From Dinochytrium kinnereticum (Eukaryota; Chytridiomycota; Chytridiomycetes; Chytridiales; Chytridiaceae): a stretch of 64,000 nt of DNA. The notes under the pieces were generated by a model. The model worked only from the letters and a program-made list of their open reading frames with translations, did not search any database and had not been told where the DNA came from. Positions 29,701 through 41,637 of this stretch are shown piece by piece. The stretch spans positions 33,899 through 97,898 of the forward strand of contig JADGJT010000039.1 in assembly GCA_027604005.1 (NCBI GenBank). Reading direction: 5' to 3'. How positions within the stretch are numbered: position 1 is the stretch's first letter; each line of letters opens with the position of its first letter. Made by a program: the position numbers and the translations under genes.

Positions 29701-30916
29701 GGCGTGAATAAGGTTGTTGAGGGTGGAGTGGGGGTTGGAAGGGGGACGCTTGTTGTTGGTGCGCATTTGGAGGTTGGAGATCGGAAGGGGGGTGTTAGGG
29801 ATTTGGGGGTTGGGGCTGTTGTGGGGGCCGTGGATGGGAGGTGGGTTTCTTTTTTTACTTTTTTTTTCTTTTTTTTTTTAATGGCTTTTGCTGAATTAAA
29901 GTGGGATTAAACGCGTTCGTTCAACCTATTGATTTTGCTTGTTTGTTCTCTATTTTTTCGTCTGGTTAAACTAACAACAAAAAAAAAAACTTCTCTCCTC
30001 ACCAGCACCTTCCGTTCCTCCATTAAAACCCAACCCCCTGGCATGGCCTTCCTCGGGTTTCTAGGTCAAAGCATCTCCGACATTCTGACTCAACTTTCCT
30101 CGTCCCTTCCCCCACGTATCATCATCTTTCGACACGGGGTGAGCGACAGCTCCATGCATGATATTGGCGCGGCTGAGGTGGAGAGCGTCAGAGATGCTGT
30201 GAGGGAGATGGGCGGACAGGTGGGGAAGGTTGGGATCACGTTTGTGGTTGTCAATAGGGTGAGGACGGGGAAGTTAAGATTCTTTGAAGGGGAGGAGAAT
30301 CCGGAGCCGGGGACTGTTGTGGATTCGGGTGAGTGGTGTTTTTGTTTTGTTTTTGTTTTTTGTCTTTTGATCCATGGTTCAAGTTGTTTTCCAAAATAGA
30401 GTGGTAAATCTAAATTATGGTTGTTTTTATTGTTTTGGTTGTTTTTTTTTTAAAAAAAAAAGTGATAACTCGGCCGGGGCCTGGAAAGGACTTTTACCTT
30501 ATCCCACACTCGGCATTAAATGGTAGTCCGCGCCCTATCCACTACTCTGTCATCCTCGACGAGAACCAGTTCAGCTCTGACGAGATCAAGGCGATGGTTT
30601 ACCGAATGTGTTTTCTCTCCGCCACAAGGTTTGTAGTCTCTTTCACGTTTAATAATTCCAGCGTCTCCCCCAACCCCGAATAATCTACAGCGCTGATCAT
30701 ATTCTATTCTATACAAATTAAAAAAGCACGGAGCCAACCTGCCTTGCTGTTCCGGTTCGGTACGCTCAGAAATTGGCGAAACGCGCTTTCAGATACCGAC
30801 AGGTGCTTGGACCGGAACGACCTGCTGGGGTGGAGGATGTTGAGGAGTTTGTGGAGGAGGTGCCTGAGATCCAGGGTGTGAGGAGTGGGGTTGCCTCGTC
30901 CATGTTCTTTTTGTAA
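26746..30916 (+). CDS. Argonaute paralogue lacking all four slicer residues (AGO-B)
   Basis: Nine exons: 26746-27028, 27226-27445, 27539-27870, 28151-28640, 28834-29329, 29524-29840, 30006-30328, 30463-30628, 30727-30916, giving 938 residues. All eight introns match the upstream Argonaute in position and phase, so the genes arose by tandem duplication. The N terminus is acidic/Gly-rich, not RGG. The catalytic positions are replaced: GADVTHP is GAHLEVG, RVEIID is GMAFLG, RDGVSEG is RHGVSDS, and AYYAHL is VRYAQKL. In contrast the MID 5'-phosphate pocket is kept (GLYNTVK, LMTQCIH, MKVNVKLGG). It therefore probably binds guides without slicing. All exons are open with intact splice sites, against a pseudogene. 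Exons start C-rich and end G-rich to an extreme degree. Confidence 0.9.
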
Positions 30917-31550
30917 GCAGCACCAGAGGTGTCTGCGCATGTGTTTTCGCTTTATTTTTGTGTTTCTGTTTTTGAGAGAGAGGGGGTTCAAGTTTTTATC
31001 TTGTTATTAGTTTGTTTGCTGAATGGGATGGGATGGTTTTGCTGTTTGGGTTGCGATGCGTTTAGACATGTAGTTGGGTTTTTTTTTTGTGATTACGATG
31101 GATGGCTGGACTGTTGTTGGCAGTGTTCTGCAGAAAGATGGGGATTGCAATTAATGGTCAACCTGACTGAGCTGGTAATAAAGGATGGATATCAACAACA
31201 ATAATAATGTTTGTGCGGGAAGAGTTTTTCTGGTGATGTGAGGAATATCCCTGTGCAGCTTTTAGGAGATATTGTGCAGTCGGGAATATTGTAAGCAACC
31301 CTAATGCGGGTGAGTGGGTGATGCAAGCACCACCAAGTGATTTGACCAAAGAAGGAAGGCGAAGGAGAACGTGATTTGTGATGCACATGAGGCAATTGTT
31401 TATTCGCTCTTGGATATTTCATGCCTCTGCAGCTGCGGAATATTTCAATTCAACGCCCGACCTGTTGCTCTCTCTTCCCTGCTGACTGACCTGACGGACT
31501 GAAAGACGGACTCGCCCGAGACGCTCTCTCCCTGACCTCTGCTTCATCCA

Positions 31551-34148
31551 ATGCCAGCAGCGACCATCTCCTCATCTTCATCCTCACCATCACCATCGTC
31601 CGTCTTCACCCCTGCACATGATGACAGGCCTTTCCTCTCCTACCTCTACGATAACATTGATGCTTCGTCGTCATCATCCTCATCCTTGCACAACAACAGC
31701 AACCACCTCCTTCCCTCATATGAATCAGTCATACGTGACTCTCCCCAACGCCGTCGTCATCCTGCTCTGAACGGAGGAGGTCATTACTCCATCTTCCCCT
31801 CTTCTGGCACCAGCGTCCTGACGGATGCATCAAACGTTCAACCCAGGTCCTCCTCCTCCTCGTCATCCTCATTTCAGTTGCAGAGGGGAAGGCCCGTTGC
31901 TCCTGTCTCCTCATCGTCAGGTTGGCGGGTGGAGGGCCAAAGAACGAGTTCCCATGATTCATCTTCCCTCTCTCCCTCCCGTCACCCCCAAAGGCCGTCG
32001 CCCCTTATGACCCACATGGTGTTTGCCGGCGACACGGATGTCGTTCAGTCCATCACCTGTATTCCCTCCCCTGGCTGCTCCAACCATCTCCACGGGGCAC
32101 TTGGATTCGGACCATGCAAGATCACGGGTCAAGTCCTGCTCTCTCTGGCCAAACCCCTGACGGTCAGATCCCTCACAGAGGGCTCCACATCATCCCTCTC
32201 CGTCTCTGTCAGACTTGTTGGACGGGAAACGGTGGAAGGATTCTCGGCGTTGCAGCAGCGAAATCTGCCTGAGAAACGCACGAGGATCAAGATGATGCGG
32301 TCGTCCATCAAGGCGAAATCACTTAGCAAAGAATTCCGACCGCCTTCTCCCACCACATCATGGTTCGGAAGGCCTCATAAGAGGGAGTCTGGACCTTCTA
32401 ACCATCTCCCTTCGTCTCAGCAGCAGCAGGAGAGGTGGTCACTGACTTCTCTTTTCACTGCTCCAACTCCAACTTTTACTGACACGCGTGTTGAAGAGGA
32501 CGTGGTGGTGGTTTACGATAGGACGGTGATTGTACTCGACAAGTTGATGCTGCCGCTCCCCCGAAGTGGAGTTGAGCTGCTGGATGCAGACGGGAACTTT
32601 ACCCGCGGCCAGGGTGGGGAGGGTGAGTCCGTGGTTGAACTGATGGCCTCTGGCGAGCACGCCCTTCCCTTCTCCATTGCGTACCTCCCCAACGACCTCC
32701 CAGGGACCTTTCACACGTCCCGCGCAAGGTGAGCCTTCCCGTCCTCTTCAGCACCGACCTTGTCAGCGGCAGCTTCCGACAGAGCCTCGGACTGCCCAAC
32801 TGACATGCATCACGTGTGTCACATCATCACAGTCACACACACAACCCTTCCCGCTTTGGGGCTGATGATCTCTGGCCAATCACACAGCTCCTGCGTTGCT
32901 CATTTTGCCAATTCTGTTCCCACGCTCACGACTAATATAACGCGTCCCCGCAGCATGAGCTACGTGCTCGAGGTCACCCTACGCGTCACTACAACCTCCG
33001 CGTCCGTGTCCACCACCCACCTCCACGTCAAATCCATCGACGCCGAGATCCCTCTCCCAAGGTTCCACCCCCTCATTCTTCGCCCCATCCAATCCGTCCA
33101 CCCCTTCCTCTCCACAGCAGGATCGCTCGTCTTTTCCAATCACGCCACCTTGGATCCCATCCGGTTCTCAATCATCTTGGCGCAACCGTTTGTCCCGCTC
33201 AAGGGGGCTGCGTCGTTGCTGGTTCACCTTTCGCATGTGAAGAGCGGTGTCGCTGTCAGGGGGTTGGAGGCGAGGATTATGCAGATTTTGGATGTGTCCT
33301 GGAGTACTGGTGGCCGGGAGCAGGCTGCTGATCTGGAGAGGGGTGGGAGAGCTGGGTCGCCTTTATCGTCTACGTCGGTTTCGTTATCGGAGGAGGAGGA
33401 GGAGGAGGAAGAGGAGGAAGAGGAGGATCATGTTTCAGAGCTTGAAGTCCTGCCGTCGGCGTCGTCGTCGGCAGTAGTTGAGGTTCTTCCAAAAACAGTG
33501 ACCATTTACACTCGTTCGTTTGAAACTCTTTTGGGAAGCATCACGGATCACCAAACCACCACCGGCGATTACTTTCGTAAAACCATTGACGTGCCCTGCT
33601 CTGTCGTTCCAGAGGCGGCCGCCACCTCCCCCCCCCTCTCCTCGCAATGGATGCCTCCTAATCCCCATTCATGGCTATGGGGTAACACCATCCCAACGCT
33701 CCACCCAACCCCGATATCTCACACTCCAACCCCTACACTCCGCACCCGAATCCGTCACGAGCTCCGCATCACCTGGCTCACACCCCAACCCCAACCCTCT
33801 CCACCTCCCACAGCAACCTCCACAACCTCAACGACGACCTCCCCCCAATCTCCCCTCCTCTCAACCGTCCGAGTGCTGAACGCCGATGGTGGGCAGATTG
33901 GAGTCGCGACGCGACACGGTGACGCTGGGTTCAGCCTCCCGATTGTTGTGCACTCATTGTCGGGGCCTACTTTAGGTATTTTGGAGGAGTTTGTTAACGG
34001 GGATGTGGAAGATAGGGAGAATTTGGGGAGGTTGCAGAGGATCACTTATCGTTGTAAGGGGGGTAGCGGTGGGGCTCGGGCTTCGGGGGTGGCTGCTACT
34101 AGCGGGGACGTGAATGAAGTCAGGTGGGGGAAAGAGGGGGGAAGGTGA
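31551..34148 (+). CDS. arrestin-domain protein (fungal alpha-arrestin-like)
   Basis: Two exons, 31551-32728 and 32954-34148, giving 790 residues. After a Ser-rich leader with a PSYESV-type motif, the arrestin N sandwich begins around residue 180 (ITGQVLLSLAKPLTVRSL, then SLSVSVRLVGRE). Later come VVVVYDRTVIVLDK and a segment (LPFSIAYLPNDLPGTF) typical of alpha-arrestins (ALPFSFxLP-x-PSSF). The second exon holds the arrestin C part (SYVLEVTLRV; VPLKGAASLLVHLSH) with a Glu-only stretch and Pro/Thr-rich loops. Known role of the family: ubiquitin-ligase adaptors controlling endocytosis of plasma-membrane transporters. The PPxY status was not resolved. In exon 2 the reading frame stays open through the intron, so the intron is inferred from GTGAG...CGCAG and the arrestin fit. 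Confidence 0.75.
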
Positions 34149-34420
34149 AGTTAGGTGATGGTCTTTGTTGAGCCTTTTTCCCACTGCTCTTCTCTGAATG
34201 TTTTTCAACTTTCGGGTTTTTTTCCCTTCTTGGATGGAATATTTAAAAACGGGTCCAGAACCTCATTTTCACCACTCTCATCAGAAAGACAAAAGAAAAA
34301 CAAAACATCCCGAGCCCCATTTTTTTTTGTTTTTGTTTTGGTATTGTTGCATCTTTCCAAGGACATTACTTTTGTCACCTTAAAGCACCACCATTTTTGT
34401 GGTTGCTTTCCCTTCTTTTC

Positions 34421-34480
34421 TTCCTTCCTTCTTCTTCTTCTTCTTCTTTTTGTTGTTTGTTGTTGTTGTTGTTGTTTTTG
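34421..34480 (+). repeat. (CTT)n and (TTG)n microsatellites
   Basis: Runs of CTT (34424-34449) then TTG/TTGTT (34451-34480) in the 3' flank of the arrestin gene. Simple repeats only. Confidence 0.8.
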
Positions 34481-35590
34481 TTATTGCTGTTTGGAAAACC
34501 CTGAACGCGGTTGTGGTTGTTTTGATTTCTCCTTGCACGATTTTTTTCTCTCCTTCATCATTATCTACTTGATTTGCATGGTAATTGAAAGAGGTTTGAA
34601 AATGTATGGTTTATCTTTCAACTGGGAGCATGTGAAAATGTGATGAGTTTTGGGGAATGGTTATGGCGAACCAGATGTTTTGATTTTTTTTTTGTTTTAT
34701 TTGATGGGGGAGAATAATGAGGTTAGGAGTGATTTTAGTAACTGTTTGGGAAACGGCATTCTATGGGATAACACCGCAAGGAAGGAGTGTTTTGGTGGAC
34801 CGCTTCCCTTTACTTTAGGGTCAGTGTCGGTACACTATGAAGCTGAGTAAAAGATTTCATTAGTTTCAAATACCTCACAGAGCATATCTAAATGGTCAGA
34901 TATGTAACATCCCTCAACATACTTATCGATGATACACTCGCCCTTCCAAAAAATCTGTTATTCCCTAAACTTCATTTGGGTTAATCCACCTCTTAAGTAT
35001 CGTATTGGAATGTATTATGAATCGTAACAACAACTAGCAAAGAAACAACGTAGAAGTTATCCATCCCCACTAATATTACTCGCCCACCGTCCTTGCCTAC
35101 TTATGATATTCAATCCAACCCCAGTCCGTTGTCCCTCCTTTCCCTGAAACCTTCCGTTGCTTTTCATGAAGTGGCTTCTTTGCTATCCTCCTTATAATTT
35201 CATTGGCACATTATGGCTGATAGTGGATCATTCCTTTCGGAGCGACGGTGTGTGTGTGGGCATGATGCTTGCTGCAAGGAGTGGAGTGGCACTGAGCAAC
35301 TGCTAGTAACAGTGGGTCGGCTGAACAAAATCATTCCATAAGAACCGTGGCACAGCTGCTCAGGGACGGCCATCGCAGCCCAAATGTGCAAAATGCAACG
35401 GACGCTGTTGAGGGCGACAATGAATAACAGCGTCGCCAGCGATGCCCGGAAGGCAATTCTCTCTTTGTGTGCGGAACGGAAGAAATCGATTTGAGCAAAG
35501 GTCAGCGCGGTGGCGCAAAGATTGCTGCATCGACAATGGCGTGAATGGGCTGGTTTTCCCGATTCCGTCGCAGTTGCTTCGATCCACAGG
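34481..35590. other. intergenic region before the quinone reductase
   Basis: T-rich 3' flank and then unassigned sequence. No supported gene. Confidence 0.4.
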
Positions 35591-35599
35591 TATAAAAAG
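35591..35599 (+). promoter_or_regulatory. TATA box of the quinone reductase gene
   Basis: TATAAAAAG, 84 bp before the ATG at 35675. Confidence 0.6.
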
Positions 35600-35674
35600 G
35601 GGTTGACCTGCACACGATTGCAGCACGACTTCACCGCAACATCGCTGCGCTTCTCCTCACCCACAACCAAAGAC

Positions 35675-36617
35675 ATGGCCCCAAAGATCTACGTTGTCAT
35701 CTACTCGTGAGTCTCTTCTTCGCTGGCCTTCCCTGGTACACATGTCTCAAACTTTGAGTAGCTCATGGGGACACATCAAGACCCTCGGTGAGCACCTTGC
35801 CAAGGGTGCTCGTGAAGCTGGCGCTGAGGTTTGTTGCTTGTCTATCCCGAAAAAAACGCGGTTTGTTCCCATCTCGTCTAACCCACCACGTCGCGATACA
35901 CAGGTCAAGATCTTCCGCGTCCCGGAAACCCTCCCCGAGGAGGTCACTGCCAAGATGCACATGGCAAAGTTTGATGATATCCCTGTGATCACTCCTGCCG
36001 AACTTGAGGAGGCTGATGGGTTCCTGTTTGGTCTTCCGTGAGTGTTGAACGCTTTGTTTTGGTGTTCGGCAAGGGTTAATCGCCATCGTTCTCTTTTTCG
36101 TTCCTTTCCAGTACTCGTTATGGTGTTCCGGCTGGTCAGATTAAGACTTTCTGGGACTCCACTGGCCAGCTTTGGATGAAGCAGGCTCTTGCCGGAAAGT
36201 ACGCTGGATGCTTCACCTCCACTGCTACTCAGTGCGGTGGCCAAGGTATCCTTTGTATTTATTCAAATCGGACTCCGCAGACTAACCCCATCCTCTATCC
36301 CCATCCTCGGTACAGAAACCACCATCATGACCATGATCCCCCACTTCGTCCACCACGGCATGATCTTTGTTCCCTTTGGATACGGCCACCCCAATCTCCA
36401 TGACAACACCGAGGTGAGTTGCTTGGTCTTGCCTTTTCTGGGCTTGTCGATTAACCAAAAATTCTCTTAAATGCTACAGGTTCACGGTGGTGGTCCTTGG
36501 GGAGCTGGTACGATTGCTGGTGGAGATGGAAGCCGTCAGCCCCATGAGAAGGAGCTGGCGGTCGCCCACGCTCAAGGAAAGAAGTTTGCCGAGATCCTTA
36601 CGAAGGCTACCAAATAA
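35675..36617 (+). CDS. NAD(P)H:quinone oxidoreductase, WrbA/Pst2 flavodoxin-like
   Basis: Six exons: 35675-35706, 35762-35828, 35904-36037, 36112-36245, 36316-36413, 36480-36617, giving 200 residues, the usual WrbA length. The FMN phosphate loop YSSWGHI is assembled across intron 1, with acceptor TAG at 35759-35761. Other family marks are [40 protein letters not shown] and [11 protein letters not shown]. Known role: FMN-dependent two-electron reduction of quinones, protecting from oxidative stress. It often sits at membrane rafts/eisosomes in yeasts. The dense small introns contrast with the intronless secreted genes. Confidence 0.93.
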
Positions 36618-37543
36618 ACGGACAGTCGCTAATTTCTGGCTTGGTTCTGGCGCGACATGTTTTGTTGTCTCTTTTGGTTGCTCCACGCTATCCCATTGAT
36701 TCGTTTCTCTTCTCCGTCTATATATTTCACTTGTATTCTTTTCATTTACTGCAAAAAATAACATGCATCTCGTACATAACGTTGACCGTTGCTTACGAGC
36801 TTTATTTTCTCCCGGCTTCTTGATTTCGGCTCTCCACGGTAATGAACTTTTGAGGTTGATGTCGGGGCAATTGCACTAGCGTAACTTGCAATGAGACAGC
36901 AACCGGAAGGCCATCGGATTACGGAGCAACTCTAAATATGTATGGCCTCCTCTAGTACCGAAACTTGGTTAAAGATTGTTTGCACACTTTTTATAATCCA
37001 ACTAAAGCCCTTCACTCATATCGGAGACAGGCCTGGCTACATTCTTTTCTAACGTTAAAATAGATTGTCTCTCTTATAAATATTTATAAACTTTGAACAG
37101 GGCACTCGTCGCAATATCGAGAACAAGCCGGAATAGCAACAAATCTTAGTTCAAAAACGGGGTGTAGGGGAGTGGCGTACGGCATAGAAAAGGGAAGAAA
37201 TATCTCCTACGCTCAAGAGAGGAAACAAATAAACATGAGAGTATAGGGAACGTTTCGCATTGTTTTGGTTCAAACAGGAATGAGAGGAAAGGGGGGGGGA
37301 AGGTAAGAAGGGAATGGGTTCGAAATGGACGATTCGCAAGCAGAGTTTTGGCAAAGGACAGGGATAAACGTTGTCGCTACCAAAGGTTGAAAAAAAGGTG
37401 TGCGACGAAAAGCAAAATCCCATCATTCCATAATAATCTAAAAGAAATGTCGATCAATAAACAAAAAAAGACGAAAAACCATTAGACTAGATCAGACTCA
37501 ATAAATAGGTAAATGATAAATAAATCAAAGTAAGAAATAAGAA
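36618..37543. other. intergenic region between convergent genes
   Basis: 3' flanks of the quinone reductase and of the minus-strand kinesin. AT-rich, no supported gene. Confidence 0.4.
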
Positions 37544-39954
37544 TTAAGCGACGACGCCATCTATCCCTTCCACCGTCTGAACCCTACTCCCAACCGCTAA
37601 AGCATTCCCAACAAGCCCCTTGAGCTGTCGAATATGATCCCGAAGTCTCGCGTACCTCGCAAACAGCTCAACGTCCTCGTTCTGATCTTCCTCATCTTCT
37701 TCGTCAAACGGTACAGGACTGGTCGTCACATCTATCTCTACAACTTTCCCCTTCTCTTCCACTCCATCCAAACTTATCAAGGGATTAACCCTCTCCTCAA
37801 CCCCGACAGAAATCCTCGCCATCAACGTATCCGATGAAGACGAAACCGATAACCCCTTCCCACCATCAACAGGGCCTTCCCTCCTAATTTTTACTAACTC
37901 CGCTTCAGCCCTCTCAGCCCTCTCACGAGCCTCCTTTAAAGCAACCCTCAGCTCAGCAACTTCTCCAAGAAGACGAGCCTCTGTGGCCGCAGCGGCGGCA
38001 ACAATGGCGTCTTTTTCGCGTTGCTGCTGTTGGTCGAGGACGAGATTGACTTTCGCACGATTGCGGATGCCGCGCGCACGAGAGGCGTAGCGGAGGGTGC
38101 TGATGGTTTCGGGGAGATCGGATTCGGTGGGGCTTATACATGCTAGCATTACGGTACGGCTGTGGGGAAGGGTTTAAGACGTCTGTTAAAATTCATGAAA
38201 TGGAGAATTGAGGGAAGTAGGCCAACCTGTTTCCCCCCAGGCTGTCTTGTAAGAAACGCTTCATTTGGAAAGAAGATTATACAGTTTGAGTAAGTTAAGG
38301 TGATGTTTGGAGGCTGAAACGATTGAAAAACAAAGTAATCCATACCGTTAATTTACTATCTCTATATGGTACGACCTTAACGGACCCGACATACTGTCCA
38401 TTAACACCAACAGGTCCCTTTTCAGCATCTCCAACCTCCGAAAGCGCATGAATAACCCTTCCAAGTACAAGGAGTCCCTGATTGATAGCAATACCCTCTG
38501 CCTTCCTGTCCCCCGTATTCCGGGTCCTCTTAAGTCTCTCTGACCCAGCGAGATCCACAAAATGAAACTTTGATGTCATGATCGCCCATCCTCCTCCTTC
38601 TGAGGATCGGCAGGGGGTGGATTTGAGAGGGGTGGATTGACGACGAAGAGGAGATGTGGAGTTTGCTAGACGACGAGGACGTGTTGTTTTGAGAGTTAAG
38701 GTGAAGATTGCGTGGGAGCGGGAGGAGCGGTCATTCATAGCGGTTGAGGCTGTGGTACGGGAGCGAGAGCCGCAGATGAGAAACCTTGTTTTTTTGTCAA
38801 GTTAGGTTAAAAATATGTTTCGTTCGATGTTGTGGCGGATTCAACATAACACCACTTACTTCATAGCCTCCTCAAAACTAGAAACCGAAGCCTCCACTGC
38901 CCCAACAACTGACAACTTTCCATCTTTATCCTCCCTAATACTGATCTGTTCCCCACCACTAGTTCCACTCATCGTCCAAGCTCCTCTGACAACACTCCCC
39001 GGCGTCCCCGCAGAAGGAGCTGGTTTCAACAAATCCACCCACTCCTCATTATAAAGCTCCAAATAGGACACTTTCACCTCATGTCGAACCCCTTCCTCTT
39101 GATGGTCCCTCCTTATCGCACTGAAAATCTCTTCCATTGCCCGTGGAATGATTCCCATCTCCGGTGTTGCGGAGGTATCTTCAGGATCGACTGAGAGGTG
39201 GGGTTTGGACGCGTCATCGATGTCGTCAGGGTAGGTCGTTGGGGATGTAATTCCGGACAAAGTTGAAGAGGAGGTAGTGCGGGTTGGGGAGGAGGAAAAG
39301 AGGGTCGTAGGGGTTGAGAGACGGCGGAGAAGGTGACCTGTTGGATCCGTTCCCATGCTATAAGTCTTTCCGGATCCGGTTTGGCCACTTTTAATTTGAG
39401 AAGGAATGAGGTTAGGTGGGTGCTTCCTGTCATTCTGAAAGAAAACAGAGCGTTTGGGGATTGAGGGAGAGCTGCTTACTATGCTAGCATTGTGACATTA
39501 AAACCTTCCAAAAACCACGAGATGAGAGGCGATACCTCTGAATAAAACAATGCGCTCTATCGTCATAAAAAGAGAAAAATATTAGCAATGTCCTTCCACA
39601 TCAGGACGAACAAAAGCAAACCTGATTAGCCTCCTCCCCATAAACAGCATCAAAATCCCAATGCCCCTCCGCTGCAACGGCCGAAGCCGCCGCAATTCCC
39701 GGTTGCGGAGCCGAAGCCTTCATCACATTCAGCGAAGTACCCGAAGAAGCCTCGACGACCGTCGAAAAGGTCGTCATGGCTCCTTCCCACAATCCGCTCG
39801 AGGCCGTCGTGGGAGTGGAAGGCGGAGATGTGGCATCGAAAGGACTGCGAGTGGGACTCAAGACCGAGGTTTGAGGATTCGGGGGTCTGATCCTCACGGC
39901 GACGCGGACAGACGTCGTCATGGCGGTGGATGGGGAGGCTCCACTGGTGTCCAT
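37544..39954 (-). CDS. kinesin motor protein, kinesin-4-like
   Basis: Six exons on the minus strand: 39622-39954, 39480-39556, 38860-39387, 38346-38784, 38227-38258, 37544-38159, giving 674 residues. The motor starts [12 protein letters not shown]. The P-loop [12 protein letters not shown] is split by an intron inside the preceding Tyr codon. Switch I is [11 protein letters not shown] and switch [15 protein letters not shown]. The [18 protein letters not shown] (in a 32-nt exon) and TVMLACISP blocks and the neck [13 protein letters not shown] match kinesin-4 best. A Ser/Thr-rich insertion of roughly 50 residues sits between the P-loop helix and GIIPRA, and another (about 35) before the switch II strand. 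The tail after the motor is a short coiled coil plus acidic segment, much shorter than typical kinesin-4 proteins. Confidence 0.88.
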
Positions 39955-40329
39955 CTCGATGCTTGACGGGGAGTTGAGCGATTGCTTTCAAAACAATTAT
40001 TTTTGACGTGGAGGTGCGAGTTGCTATGGATGAGACTGATGCCGATGGCGAGAGGAGGCGATGCCGTTTAGGCGCCGTGGGCTCGAAGTTGTTTTGGTTT
40101 GGCAGACAGTTTTTGTTTGTTTTTTTGTTTGGGTTTGATTTTTTGAGCCAAAAGTCACAAAAACCCCGCTAATCGAGCCATGAGTAGTGTGAGGTCAATA
40201 AATATGTATATTTGTAGGGAATGCATTGTCGCTTGCTGTGAGGACACTACGGTGGGTCCGTATGGAAAGACGATGGCACAGTTGTGGTTTGATGGGGTAG
40301 CGAAGAAGGTGGTGGCGTCTTCAGGATCC

Positions 40330-41235
40330 TCAGTCATCGGTATCCATGCCCACAATGCTCTCCAGGAGAGTTTTCTCAATACGAATGAGCTCCTTTGCCT
40401 CCACAAATTCTTTTGCTTCCTTCTCCTTCTGAACAGCTTCCCTAGACCTCATGGTCATCAGCTTAATCTCGCCAAGGCCATTATAATCTCCATTCCAATT
40501 CCTCAACCTTTTGACATTACTTGCATCCGTCATGTTCGGGATGGCTGCGTTTAGTTTACACATATTCAATGGTTTTGAGGGTAAACCACAAGTAAGTTCG
40601 ATAAGCTGGCGAATAGGCAAAAACAAGACATCAAAAAAAGAGTGCATCCACTCACAGAAACCGCAGTTGTATTCAACAACGTCCTTTTCCCTCTGCCATT
40701 CCATCTGCTGAAGTGTTGCAGGCTTTTGTTTGATGGAACGAAGTGACTCTGTCATTTCCTTGATTTCGTCGTCGTTTCTGCAAACATACCTAGGAGCATA
40801 CAGTATTAGGATAACAAGCATGATTCAAAAAGAGTGAACGATAAACTTACTGTTGAATAAGATCATGCATCATGTCCATGGTTGCCATCTTGACATCATC
40901 CGGCAGAGCAAACTTGAAGAACACCATACGATCAACTGCAAAAAACAGGTTTTAACAAAAAAGTCTTCTCAACTTTCTGACTCCAGCTCAACAGCCTACA
41001 GATTACCCAAGACTCACCAGCTGCTCTTTGGATCTGGTTCTTGGCCCCCTTCAGTTTGCCAATCCTATCCTCCCTGGCGATGGCACGCCTAAGCTGCTCG
41101 GCCTTCCTGGAGTGTGGGTGGGCCTTCTCGACTCCCTTGATCTTTGAGATCTTCTTTTTGGCATTGTTGGGCTATTCAGGAGGTTAGCATTGGACATTGC
41201 CGACGCAAGGCTTTCTGCATGGGTTCACCCACCAT
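40330..41235 (-). CDS. TMA16: TMA16 family ribosome-biogenesis protein
   Basis: Five exons on the minus strand: the ATG at 41233-41235 alone (end of exon 1), 41018-41171, 40851-40935, 40656-40789, 40330-40544, giving 196 residues. The N-terminal HPHSRKAEQLRRA segment and the later QMEWQREKDVVEYNCGF and IPNMTDASNVKRLRNW blocks match TMA16, a factor of pre-60S particles. The protein is basic at the start and acidic at the end (MDTDD). The start codon is the last triplet of its exon, directly followed by GTGGGT. The 10-N gap lies just upstream, at 41251-41260, so any further 5' sequence is not seen. Confidence 0.85.
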
Positions 41236-41250
41236 CGCTTTGTGTTGCTT

Positions 41251-41260
41251 NNNNNNNNNN
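41251..41260. other. assembly gap (10 N) beside a poly-T run
   Basis: Short placeholder gap in the divergent region between TMA16 and FIGNL1. The true size is unknown. Confidence 0.95.
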
Positions 41261-41637
41261 TTTTTTTTTTTTTTTTTGATTGTCACAAAGACCTATGCTT
41301 TGGTAGAAAGTATTTCTGAGCAAGCGATACGGTGAGCACGCGCATGCGCAGAGAAACATCACTGCTGCGTGGCAGGTGATGGAGGAAGCTATGATAGAGA
41401 TCATACCACTGTGCCTGTGAAAGGAATGAGAAGAACAAGTAAATAAATATTCTGGGTACTTCCACATCTTGACTCCGTGATATCTTTGGAGGCTCTGATA
41501 ACCTCACGTCAGCTCCAGCGCATTCGTACATAATGGCTCTGCTGCGCTTCCATAATCCCGTGGAATAGCGTTACTGTGATGCCAGTTACTGGTAATGGGA
41601 GGTTGGCAAGGTTCGAACAGACAATTTCCTCCCTGAA

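Noticed and set aside
26746..30916. AGO-B as a pseudogene
   Set aside because: Nine exons are open, all splice sites are canonical, phases match the paralogue and the MID pocket is conserved. Only the slicer residues are changed.
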